From: Gnetum montanum
Lineage: Eukaryota; Streptophyta; Gnetopsida; Gnetales; Gnetaceae
DNA length: 64,000 bases
Assembly: GCA_015680685.1 (NCBI GenBank)
Contig: MNCI01015611.1
Location: 36,215 to 100,214, forward strand
Reading direction: 5' to 3'
Shown piece by piece: positions 46,548 through 56,799 of the stretch. Numbering within the stretch: the stretch's first letter is position 1; every line of letters begins with the position of its first letter. A program made the translations under genes and the position numbers. The notes beneath the pieces are model-generated. The model did not search any database and was not told the DNA's origin. It saw only the letters and a program-made list of their open reading frames with translations.

Positions 46548-46693
46548 TGCGATAGTTGTAAAATTTCTTCACAGCTTACTTGCAAATCCTCGCAAGGTTC
46601 CCCGTCCGAGCTCTCTGCTCTTCCTTCTCTCCGCTCTACCTTGCAGATTCAAATTTACGATAGCCAACAACTAGTTCTCATCAAAAAACCATC

Positions 46694-46701
46694 TACTTAT
46701 A
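46694..46701 (-). promoter_or_regulatory. Candidate TATA box of the antisense gene
   Basis: The minus strand reads GCGTATAAGTAGATGG, with TATAAGTA at 46701-46694, about 150 bases before the ATG at 46547. That spacing would leave a 5' UTR of roughly 120 nt. No other TATA-like site is as well placed. Confidence 0.4.
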
Positions 46702-46970
46702 CGCGAGGATCACCGACTTGATATTAGAATTAAGCGAAACTTTCCTGAAACGGAATCTGCAAATCTCGATATTAATGCGGCCGATATCGCACGCACCACT
46801 GTCCGAAATGACGTTAAACTACCACATCTTATCGCCTCGTAATCGGGTTACATTGATTACAAGCTTTGTCTATATTTTTCAAAACTCAGTTAGCCTCCAC
46901 GTTCGGCGACATCACGTCACTTGTCTCCTAACCATTTACGCACTTGCTGGTTTTGCAGGACAGACGGAGA

Positions 46971-49900
46971 ATGGACGCCGCAGTTTCAGCACCTTTAACT
47001 TTGACAGGCCCATACGGGAACTTAGTTAGACAGTTTGAGTCTACGCTAGTAGACATTAACCCCCCTTTAGAAAGCGTAACCATAGCCGCATCGGAGATGT
47101 CCCCGGAATGGCCAGAACAGTCAACGTGCACGCTAGAGATGGAGTCTGGAGACATAACCGAAGACCCCCTTAATGAGGTCCCTATTATTACGCACAGGGG
47201 TGAGACTAAAACGCTCAAAGTCAGTTCTTTGCTAGACCAGAAAACGCACAACGCTATAAAATAGGTCCTGCAAGACAACATTACTGTCTTTGCATGGTCA
47301 TACGAGGATATGCCTGGGTTAGATCCTAGATTGATCCAACATAACATTATCCTCGACCCACAGGTTAAAGCGGTTAGACAAAAGGCACGCAAAGTCAAAC
47401 CAGAGATCGCGCTAGCAGTGCATGATGAAATCACAAAGCTATATCAGGCTGGTTTCCTTCGCGCGGTTGATTACTCAGACTGGGTATCTAATATTGTGGT
47501 CGTGCTGAAGAAGATCGGGAGCATACACATATGCATTGACTTCCGGGACTTGAACAAGGCCACAATCAAAGATAACTTCCCATTGCCGAGTATCGACCAG
47601 CTAGTGGATACAACAGCTAGGCATGCGCTTCTGTCCTTTATGGATGGCTTTTCAAGCTATAACCAGATTCGCATTAACCCAGAACACCAGTTGACCACAA
47701 CGTTCATGACACCCTGGGGGACATTTTGCTATACCATGATGCCTTTTGGTCTGAAGAACGCCGGAACGACGTATCAACGGGCCATGACATACATCTTTAG
47801 CGATTACCTCTTAGGAAGCCTGAATGATTATGTAGACGACATAGCTGTGAAGTCTTTGAAGTCGGAAGATCATTCAGAGGACCTGGATTTAGTCCTTAAA
47901 AGATGCTCAACACACGAGCTCCGGCTCAACCCAAAGAAGTGCGTATTCGGAGTCAAAACCGGACGCATGCTGGGGTTTGTGGTATCGGAAACTGGCATAC
48001 GAGTTGACCCTGATAAGGTCAAAGCCATTGTCGAGTTAACACCTCCCACAAACCTCAAGCAACTACGTGGGTTGCAAGGACGCTTACAGTTTATACGCCG
48101 GTTCATTTCGAGGTTGACCGACAAGTTACACCCTATGCAACATTTGCTGAAAAAGGGGGTTAATTTCGAATGGACCAACAGTTGCCAGCGTGCGTTTGAT
48201 AGTTTGAAATAAGAACTGCAGCATTTGCCGACGGTTTTCCTGCCACAAAGCAACTTGCCTTTTTTCATCTATCTCGCAACTTCGGACGTAGCAATAGCAG
48301 CGTTGCTTTGTCAAAAAAGGGATGATGGGTCAGAAATGCCCATCTACTACTTAAGTCACGCTTTATGTGCGTACGAGACGAGATACAACGACGTCAAGCG
48401 TAATTGCTTAGCATTAGTTTTTACGCTTAAGAAATGTAGGCATTATCTTTTCCGTAGTCAGGTTAACGTTATCTGTAAAAATAACATCCTTAGAGCCATT
48501 ACGCATAGTTTACACGAGAGTAGCAAAATAGCTCACTGAAAGGCTATCACCGCGAAATTCGATCTCCACTACATTGGCCAATCATCCACGAAAGGCCAAG
48601 CGATAGCTGACCAGTTAACAACTTCACCGATTAACAATCACGCAACCATAGAGCCAGAGTTTCCCGACGAGTATGTACATAGTCTAAGCCCTATCTCGAC
48701 AGGCCTCGAAGCAACGTTGTACTTTGACAGAGCTTCAACTGCCAGAGGCGGCAATGCCGCCACTGTTCTTACGCTATTGCCTGAGGATGTGCATCTACAC
48801 GCTTATCGATTCACTTTCCCTTGTACGAACAATGTGGCAGAGTACGAGGGGCTCCTCAGGGGGTTACTAACTGCAGGTGAACTTGATGTGCAACACCTGG
48901 CGGTTAGGGGTGACTCGATGCTTGTCATAAATCAAATCACTGGAGTCTACGCCTGCAAGGCTGTACATTTACAGCCCTACTGCGATCAGGCTAAAGAGCT
49001 TCTGAGGCGATTTACGACCTTCGACGCTCAACACATCCCGAGGACTGACAACACACTGGCCGACACACTGGCCACTTTGGCTTTACACGTGCCTTCACAC
49101 CTGCTTAACACCTGCCCTGCATTGATTACAGACTACACAGACCTTATCATTCAGACGGCGCAAATCTCCTCTCTTATCGAGGGAAGCACGCCTGAATGGT
49201 ACGATAACATCAAAACTTATCTTTTGCAAGGTGAGCTGTCATCTACATCAACGCGTGCACAGAAAGACGCAATATATAAGCGGGCCAAGCAATACGTCAT
49301 CATCGGAGACAGCACTCTTTGTAGACACTCCTTTGATGGCGTGTTGCTTACCTGCGTTGACAAAGACCAAGTGCAACACATAGTCGACGATGTTCACGAG
49401 GGACTGTGTGACGGCCACGTAGCACCAAGGGCTATGGTCCTAAAAATCCGACGCTTAGGATACTACTGGCCACACATGGAACGAGATTGCCTGACAAAGG
49501 TCAAAACCTGTGACACGTGTCAACGTCACGCAAACCTCATCCACGTGTCACCCACAGAATTGCATACAACACAGATAACATGGCCATTTCAGTGATGGGG
49601 ACTGGACATCATAGGACCCATCACTACAAAATCTTCTGCAGGGCATAGCTTCATTATTACCGCTACTCAGTACTTTACGAAGTGGGTAGAAGCTGTCCCC
49701 CTGCGGAAGATCACATCCCAACAGGTTTGCCATTTTATCTTGGACAACATCATAACCCGATTTGGCCTCCCGATGACTATTGTGACCGACAATGGGCCGC
49801 AGTTTAGTAGCGCGGATACCAAATCCTTCTGTGACAATCTAGGCATTAGACAGTCTTTTTCTTCTCCTTACTACCCGCAGGCGAATGGCCAAGCTGAAGC

Positions 49901-50438
49901 ATCAAACAAAATAATCATCAATCTGCTCAAGAAAATGCTCGATGACAACAAAAGGCGGTGGCACGAACAGATCCTTTATGTGCTATGGGAATATCGTACT
50001 ATGTGTAGGACAACTACAGGTAGTATGCCCTATGGCCTGGTTTACGGATCTGAAGCAGTACTACCGCTTGAATTGCAAATTCATTCTCTGAGAATGGTCC
50101 TCTCCATCATTATAAATGAGGCTCAACACACCGAGGCTCGGGTAATGGATTTGGATTCAGTGGAAGAGAAGCGGATACAAGCTCTTGATGCAATTGAGAA
50201 ATATCAGGACAAACAGCGCCAGAAACATCGCCACAACCTTTAACAGCACCCGATCAAGAAAGGAGATCTAGTTCTCAAGGCTGTGCGTGAACCAGTAGGC
50301 AAGTTCTCCGCGAACTGGGAAGGCCCTTTCTTGGTGATCGACGCATATGGCAACGGAGCGTTCAGAATAGCAGACGTCAACGGCAACGAATTAGCAAACC
50401 CTGTAAATCATGTATACTTGAAGCGGTATTTCATCTAG
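46971..50438 (+). pseudogene. Element D pol: RT, RNase H, archaeal-type RNase H, integrase
   Basis: One reading frame of 1,156 codons interrupted by TAG 47262, TAA 48210, TGA 48537, TGA 49593 and TAA 50241. RT: CIDFRDLNKATIKDNFPLP, FMDGFSSYNQI, MPFGLKNAGTTYQRAM and the intact YVDD at 47829-47840. The first RNase H (48250-48540) has lost its first Asp (YLATSDVAIA). A second, archaeal-type RNase H (48717-49090) keeps D in YFDRAS, E in NVAEYEGL, D in RGDSMLV and D in ADTLA. Integrase: HEGLCDGH and CDTC zinc finger (49395-49525), DDE residues in GLDIIGP, TDNGPQF and GQAEASNK. C-terminus ends VNHVYLKRYFI. TGA 49593 most likely replaces Trp. Two RNase H domains mark the Tat lineage. Confidence 0.92.
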
Positions 50439-50461
50439 CAGCATCTACAGCGTCGACAACA

Positions 50462-50905
50462 GGTATGGTATCACTCGTCCGCTATGACGTAAAACTGGCA
50501 TCACTCGTCCGCTACGACGTAAAACTGGCACGCCTTGCACACGTCCGCCACGACGCTAAACTAGCAAGCCGTAACCGTCCGCTACGACATAAAACTGGCA
50601 CTAATGCACAGGTACGCCAAGACAAAAAATTGGCATCTTCGGCACGCGTCCGCTATGATGCTAAACTGGCATAGGTACGTAGCCGTCTGCTGAGACGTAA
50701 AACTAGCACAGATCTGTCTCTGGGTCATGACACGAAACTGACATCCACAGCACGGTCTGCTGAGACCATAAACCAGCCTTACCACCGTCCGCTACAATGC
50801 AAAACTAGCACCTCTCGGTCTGCCCGGACTTTAAACTGGGACCATGGTCTGCTGAGACTTAAAACCAGTAACGGCAGTCTTCCAAGACTTAAAACTGGGA
50901 TGTAC
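50462..50905 (+). repeat. Degenerate tandem repeats in the 3' UTR of element D
   Basis: About ten irregular units of 30-57 bp built on GTCCGCTACGACGTAAAACTGGCA-like sequence, beginning clean and becoming more diverged to the right (CTGCTGAGACTTAAAACCAG). They start 24 bp after the pol stop. 3' UTR tandem repeats are frequent in Tat/Ogre elements and are known seeds of satellite DNA. Confidence 0.8.
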
Positions 50906-51970
50906 AGATCGCCACCATGTTCAAGCGAGCGTGATCACTCTTGTACAGTTGCACAGCAAACGGGGTGGGATACTGAGACAATCTCATTGTCGCCACCCCA
51001 CCGGCATCCTACTAATTCCTCAGATAAGCAAAGAGGCATCTTACTGATCCCTCGGAGATGTCGCCGCCGCACCCGCCACAGTGGTGGTACCTCTGGGAGT
51101 TTAGCCTCGTTAGTCGGAGCCCCAACGAAATCCTCATCGACAATGGCCCGGGTGTCTTCGCCCATCATCGCTATCGGACGCCGGCTTCCCAAATTCATCT
51201 GGCCGGTTCCCAGTGCAACCAGTTAGCTGCACTGTGTCTGATGCCCTTTTGACGAAGATATGCAGCACCGAATCATCAGGATTGGTGGTTCCGCCCGCGT
51301 ACCCCAGCTCCTTCTTTACAACTCATTTATCTAACATCAGACAACATTGGTTTCAAGAAGCTCACCTTTGGTGCATCAGCAATGGTGTCCTCTGTTTTCT
51401 TTTGTGGTTGCAGATTACTTGCCTTGGAGGATGTCGTCCAAATGTGCGTTCCATCTGAGCGGTAAAGTACAACAGCGTGTTGAAATGGTTGCTCAAGTTT
51501 GCCCAACCACTTAGCCCTGCGCGTCTACACCTCGCACAATCTTACCCTTAACACTTGTTTTCCTCCATCCCCACCACCCAATTCCCATACGCAGAACTCA
51601 CATACGCACGTATCCACTTTCCGCATTCACGCTAGCAGAGACATCGCAAAAAGTGATGCGCAACGCTCCTTTTGCACGCATTCCTGCAATAGTCGGTAAC
51701 AGAGAAACCTCAGGCTGACGCGCTATGCTCGCCTGAAAGCATTCCTGTTGACCACGTATTTCATACCCTTACCATCCATAACGCATTTCGCATCATCCCT
51801 GAACCTGTTTCCAGCTATATCCCTTTTATCTCCCATACCTGCCAGTCTTGCTCTTCCATGTTGACAGGGCAATACTTGAGTAGCCATGGATGAACGATGT
51901 TCTTGCTTTGCCAATTCGGTGTTTCGCATTCTTTGTCGACGTCTTTCGGGTAAGCCCTCCAACCGTCAAT
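50906..51970 (+). other. 3' UTR of element D
   Basis: About 1 kb without a recognised gene. Minus-strand frames of 87 codons (51198-50935) and 79 codons (51962-51723) exist but show no family resemblance to me; they could be remnants of a further antisense ORF. Confidence 0.45.
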
Positions 51971-51983
51971 AAAGAGGGACCAT
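51971..51983 (+). promoter_or_regulatory. Polypurine tract of element D
   Basis: AAAGAGGGACCAT directly precedes the 3' LTR start TGAAACACC. Confidence 0.7.
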
Positions 51984-53295
51984 TGAAACACCGTGAAAAT
52001 TATGAGTCGGCCTCAGGCAAAGATTCGCAATTCAAGCAAGAGTGCACTCCAGCTTAGTTCCAGGACGGGTTTACGCTCTATTACGCATGGCAGCGTGATG
52101 AGTGTAATAAGCTCCAAAATAGTCAAAGGCAGAGTCTAAAGAAGCACAACAGTTTGACGCTTTTCCTCTCGGCGCATGAATAACTTGTTTTTACGCTCGA
52201 TACGCAGCGGTGCGTACCATTATCATTCAAGTTGCTCATCGTTTTACGCTTCATTACGCATAGCTGCGTAGTGAGCGTAAGGCATACATTGCTTACACTT
52301 CGTCATGCGCGGCTGCGTAGCGAGCGTAAGTTGTACATTGCTTATGCTTTATCACGCGCAACTGCGTAGTGAGCGTAATTTGCATATCGTTTTACGCTTT
52401 GTCACGCACAGCTGCGTAGTGAGCATAATTTGTACATTGTTTACGCTTTGACACGCGAAACTGCGTGTTAAGCGTAAAGCAACTCTGAGCTTGTTGTTTT
52501 TACACCAGATTACGCTCATACACGCAACGCAAAGCGAATGACTGTAATACAGCCTGAAAACAACTAAAGCACACTCGGCATGTGCTTACTCTTCACACGC
52601 ACAACACGCGAACAAGCGTGTTGTGCGTAGTCACAGCCTGACTTAAAAGATCATGCCAGCAAGGCCCGCAATATCCGGGATCGTCATCATCAGGGTTGCA
52701 CCTTTCCCAGGAAGCGTCGCGGCCTATAAATGCCTCAGTTGACAAAGATATAAGGGTTGGCAAAAATTCGGGTTAGCAAGAAACTCAGAGAAGCAAAAAG
52801 CATATTTCTGAGCACCAGAGCACTTAGCACTTTGGAGCATAAATATAGAGAACAGCGCTTTGGCAATCGTGGACATCATCACCTTACAGCCGAAGCAGAG
52901 TACAGTTCGATTTGAGCACCGGTGACAGGAGTAATCTTTCTGCTGAAGAGACTTTATCAATCAGACACAGTTGATCGGTAGACGTCGAAGCTTGGCCTGC
53001 CTTGCATCTCAGCTTAGCCCACGAGGTAGATCGAACTTCTGTTCAGACCNTTATCGCTGTCGCAATCCGATCACATCGCTTTCCCTTTGTTTTACGGCCC
53101 CTCGAATCAGATCGCTTTCTTTTACGCGCTTTACATTGTTTTACTGACCCGTAAGTCCCTGTCTGATCGACAAGACCGTTCAGGGCACCGCGGATTCGTT
53201 TTTCCAGCATAGCCCTTACGCGGATCCGTGGCTAAGACTGTGTATGCCGGAATATCGGTCGGTATTTCCAGCTGTCGACATTTTCTGTCGTTACA
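51984..53295 (+). repeat. 3' LTR of element D
   Basis: 1,312 bp as given; matches 36597-38057 from TGAAACACCG to GTCGTTACA. The single N at 53050 replaces 151 bp present in the 5' LTR (37662-37812), so the length difference is an assembly collapse or a small unsequenced gap, not an element feature. The palindrome array starts near 52244 and TATAAA is at 52725-52730. Confidence 0.94.
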
Positions 53296-53300
53296 ATGAC

Positions 53301-54841
53301 CATAGTATCAGATCATGACCCCAAATTTACAAGTGCGTTCTAGCGAGCCTTGTTTGGCATGATGGGAAACACCCTCAAATTAACAACTAGCTTTCATCCA
53401 CAAATAGATCAACAAATAAAGTGTATGAATAGTGTACTTGAAAAATACCTCTGACACTATGTTTGTAGTGATTAGAAGAACTAGCCTGTTCTATTAGAAA
53501 TTGCTTAGTTGAGCTACAACATCCAAAAGTCTTCAATTACAAGATTTTCCCGTAAAAAACTAGTAATGAGAAGGTATCCCATTACTCCACATATGGTTTT
53601 TCCTTCTTTACAAGGACATCCCTTGGTAGATAAGTTCATAAAGGTGTAGTCCAAAAACATTGAAACCACATGGGATTGTCTAGAGAGGGCAATGAAGTAT
53701 ATGAGAAAGTATGTAAACCAAAAATACCATCTCCTTGAATTCAAGGTGGAAGATTGGATTCTCCTAAAATTGGACCCTAACTAGCTTAATCCAAAATAGG
53801 GAACTAAATCCAAACTAATGAGGTAATATGATGGTCCCTTCCAGATCATCGATAAGATTAACACTATGATGTATAAGCTTTAGCTACCTATTAATATGAA
53901 TAGAGTTCATCCAATCTTTCAGCATGTTGAAGCCACTACTTGATGGATTTCCTTATCCTGAAAGAAGCCTATTGATCCAAGAATGATCTTGTATACAATC
54001 CATACAAGGAAAGAGAACTGATTGCAACCAAAACTTTAGGACCACTTGACATGATTCTAAAATGAAAGTGGAATTTCTTATTTACTAGAAAAACCATCCA
54101 AACTTAGATGATAGTTGGAAATCGCTGGAGCATTTCAGATCCTAAAAACACTTAATCCTAGACTTCTGTCAGGAGCAAGTAATTGTTCTTTCATCATGGC
54201 TTCTCCGATGATGGGTAGAAAATCCTCCTAAAAAAATTCTATAAAGATAAGAACCAAATAGATCAAAAGTGACATGGCATGTGGTGACTTGTAGGATCAA
54301 AGAATGAGTTTTTGTGAAAGCCTCCCGCAAGAAAGGAGATGCTTGTAGTTTTTTGAAGAAGTCTATAGATGATGAAGCTTAAGTTTCACATAGGTATAAG
54401 ACTATGTTGATCTTGAGACCCCTACACCTTTGGCTATAAGCAAGTTAAGGGGCACCTTTGACTCATAGATTCCTTAGGTCAATGTATTCTATCATGTCAC
54501 TATGATAGGCTAGTAAGAGCCATTCTATAGCCCTACATCTCAAGCAAGTTGTGGAAGGGTGGACATAACAAGTCTTGAATGGTATTATTCTTAACTTGAA
54601 TGTTAGATGTTATGATAAGTCTAGATCTTAGGAAGACAATCGAGCTTGATAATAAGTTTTAAGGTCTTAGCCCTTGGTACTTGGACCTTCCAAAACCAAA
54701 TGTCCTTTCAAATCATACTCTAAATAGCATGAGTTTACTTCCTCAGAATTAATAAAATCCTCATTTCGCTTTAGTGTATCTACCTCATGGGTTACCCAAG
54801 CTATGTTCCAAGGCCATCAATCATTTTAAGCAAGGGAGGAT
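53301..54841 (+). pseudogene. Element C integrase, C-terminal part and tail
   Basis: Continues the frame of 36530-36596: IVSDHDPKFTSAF at 53302-53340 with the second catalytic Asp at 53311-53313. The third motif is degraded (HPQIDQQIKCMN, where the family has HPQTDGQTERVN). YPITPHMVFPSL-like spacer, KYVNQKYHLLEFKVEDWILL and YDGPFQIIDKI...VHPIFQHVEA mark the integrase C-terminal region (to about 53935). The remaining 900 bp hold no clear domain; I do not see a chromodomain. AAGGGAGGA at 54832-54840 is the PPT. Confidence 0.75.
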
Positions 54842-55500
54842 TGTGAGAGAGCTACTAAGATTGATGGTGGCCTACTACCTCTCCCATGGTTTGGGGGTCA
54901 TGGGGACACAAGAAGTCTTCCAATCCTTATGTCTTCATAATCATACTAGCATGGTAGTTCCATGCATTAGTAAGAGAATGTCATGGCCTTTTTCATTATC
55001 CCACTTGGTAGGACCTTACCTAGGAGGGTTGCATAGTTCAACTCTACATTGGGATGTTAGTAGGGTATGTCATGGGACATGGTATGAGATGTTATGTATG
55101 CTCATTAGAGCATGACATCAACTACCATCACATGGTGATGAATCTAGAGGATTTAGCTAGTAGTCCCCATGGTGTCCACATGAGTAGAGCAAGGGAGTGC
55201 TATTTAGCTTTTATTAGCATTACACATTTGAATTACTTGAAACACTACTTAGGTCACCTGATAGCACTAATAAATTATTTGTTAACATGTGTTGCAAAAC
55301 TATTAATAGTTTAGGTGTATTGTTCTTGAGTTCTGTCCCAAATCAGAACTTGTTTTGAGGGACTCTTAGGATGCCAGACAATGTGTCAGAAACAATGTTG
55401 TTATAAATAAGCTCTATTTAATCTGTGAAAAATTCTAAGCAAGCTATCTCGAAAGTTAAACAAAGTAAACCAAGCTAGATTTGTATGATTTCCACCCATA
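54842..55500 (+). repeat. 3' LTR of element C
   Basis: TGTGAGAGAGCTACTAAG start. Homologous to 31051-31412 directly and to 31414-31690 in inverse. The end is not resolved; homology to the 5' copy fades near 55450. Confidence 0.7.
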
Positions 55501-56790
55501 TTAGGATTTGAACGTGCAAACCTATTCCTAAAAGAAGATCAAGCTATTCATTCATCTTGGTGAAAGTAAAAGGCATTTCCACAACACCCCTCTCCCCTCC
55601 TCGTCCCCACCCCCATTTAAGGCATTTTGTGACATATTAAAATATCCATAAATCATCCAACAGAATCAAGAAGACCATCATTAAGTTAAGTCCAATGTAA
55701 AGCTCTTTCTTAGAAATCACATGAAGTATACGTACTACAATACAAAAAACATTTAAATAAATCCAAACGTCTTTGTTTTTTAAAATAAAACTAGAGTCAA
55801 TAATGCAAGGAGAATATTTTTTTAGTAACATAAAGAAGGACAACACCTCTTCCAACTTCAGGATTAGTAAAAATGTAACTTTTTGTAGGTATAAAACATC
55901 AACTCCTGAAGTCATATTAAAAATTTGTGATAATTTAATAGCTTCAATAGCTTTTTTTGGTAATTAGTTTGGGATAACGAAATATCTTATGAGATGGCAC
56001 ATGAAAATAAAAATATGCATTATGTAAAGTAACATAAATTTTTTTGTTCCAAAATCTTTCCTCTGTATACTAGCTTTATAGAAGGAGGAAGTCCTATACT
56101 TCTACACAAATTCTTTGAGGTAGTTGAGCATAAAAATCACTATTTTTAAAAAAATGGTACTCACCCAATCATATTAGCGATATCCTTGATTAGAGAAAAA
56201 TAATCTTATATAAATTGAAAAGCTCAATCCAAATTGAAAAAATACTCTTTTGTGCTCTATCAGGATCAAAGTCTTTTTTCCTATTTGAGTAAAGCTAAAA
56301 AGGTATTATGGAATATCCATGGAATATTCTTAATAGAATTATTTTTTTGCTCCTCTATTTTAAACTAAAAGGTAAAAAGCCTTGGATTAAATTTAGAAAA
56401 AAGACATTGTAAATACCTCTATAAATCCATTAAATTTTCATCCAATGGTTCAAAATTAATTTAGGTGAAAACTTCTCAGGGAGAAATTCAATGGCATAGT
56501 ACTTAGAGAAATATTGAATAACTACATCTATCAAATCATCTAGTAGAGTGAAGCAAGGTTTAATGACCTTAGATTCATTCTTTATTCTTGTAGAATTAAG
56601 CCCTATGCTTTTATTTGAATCCATAGCCAAATCTTCTACACAAGCTACAAGGCTTGCATAGTTATAATCACCAATATTCATGAAGGCTTTTTTGCACTTA
56701 ACCTGGTTCTTTAGAAGGTCTTCTTACAAGAGTCAAAAGAAGACTTGTCAATAAATTATACTTATGAAACAAGGAAATTGAGCTAATTAA
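55501..56790. other. AT-rich region, probably LINE-derived
   Basis: No secure gene. Its right end leads directly into LINE RT relic sequence at 56800 and parts (56150-56350) have short Lys/Ile/Phe-rich readable phrases, so it may be the decayed endonuclease-RT linker of that LINE. The minus-strand frames (55637-55915, 56430-56681) are not supported by any motif. Confidence 0.35.
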
Positions 56791-56799
56791 AAAATATAT

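Larger units (their letters stand above)
41911..46958 (+). other. Candidate sense-strand intron between protease and RT
   Basis: Donor CGT|GTAAGT at 41911 and acceptor TTTTGCAG|GAC ending at 46958. Splicing would join gag-protease and pol in phase 0: the last codon before the donor ends at 41910 and the pol frame starts at 46959. Only two stops (TGA 41875, TAG 41896) would stand between them, both explicable by C-to-T decay. Ogre elements of the same lineage have an intron at this position. The whole antisense gene lies inside. Inference from sequence only. Confidence 0.5.
36592..53300 (+). mobile_element. Tat-type Ty3/gypsy element D with nested antisense gene
   Basis: Complete 16.7-kb element at 36597-53295 with perfect TSD ATGAC on both sides (36592-36596 and 53296-53300). 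Order: 5' LTR, PBS-like site, leader, gag, protease, a 5-kb region with an antisense multi-exon gene, RT, RNase H, a second archaeal-type RNase H, integrase, tandem-repeat 3' UTR, PPT, 3' LTR. The second RNase H, the large size and the extra ORF are features of the Tat/Ogre/Retand lineage. LTRs differ at about 50 of 1,310 aligned positions by hand count (about 4%), mostly transitions. gag and pol carry several nonsense codons, so this copy cannot move on its own. Confidence 0.93.
31051..55500 (+). mobile_element. Old Ty3/gypsy element C, broken by two later insertions
   Basis: LTRs at 31051 and 54842 share TGTAAGAGAG/TGTGAGAGAG starts and long homology. Inside are gag, protease, RT-RNase H and integrase in gypsy order (RT before INT). 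The integrase is interrupted at 35504-36524 by a solo LTR and at 36597-53295 by a Tat-type element, only 72 bp apart; removing both rejoins the integrase frame. The lineage is uncertain: the single-frame gag-pol order and YLD. box fit the chromovirus side, but I cannot see a chromodomain. The right end is approximate. Confidence 0.75.

Noticed and set aside
46928-47434. 168-codon minus-strand frame opposite the start of pol
   Set aside because: Shadow of pol; it lies upstream of the antisense promoter candidate and has no domain.
53301-54841. Chromodomain at the integrase C-terminus of element C
   Set aside because: No recognisable aromatic-cage pattern in any frame; the lineage is left open.
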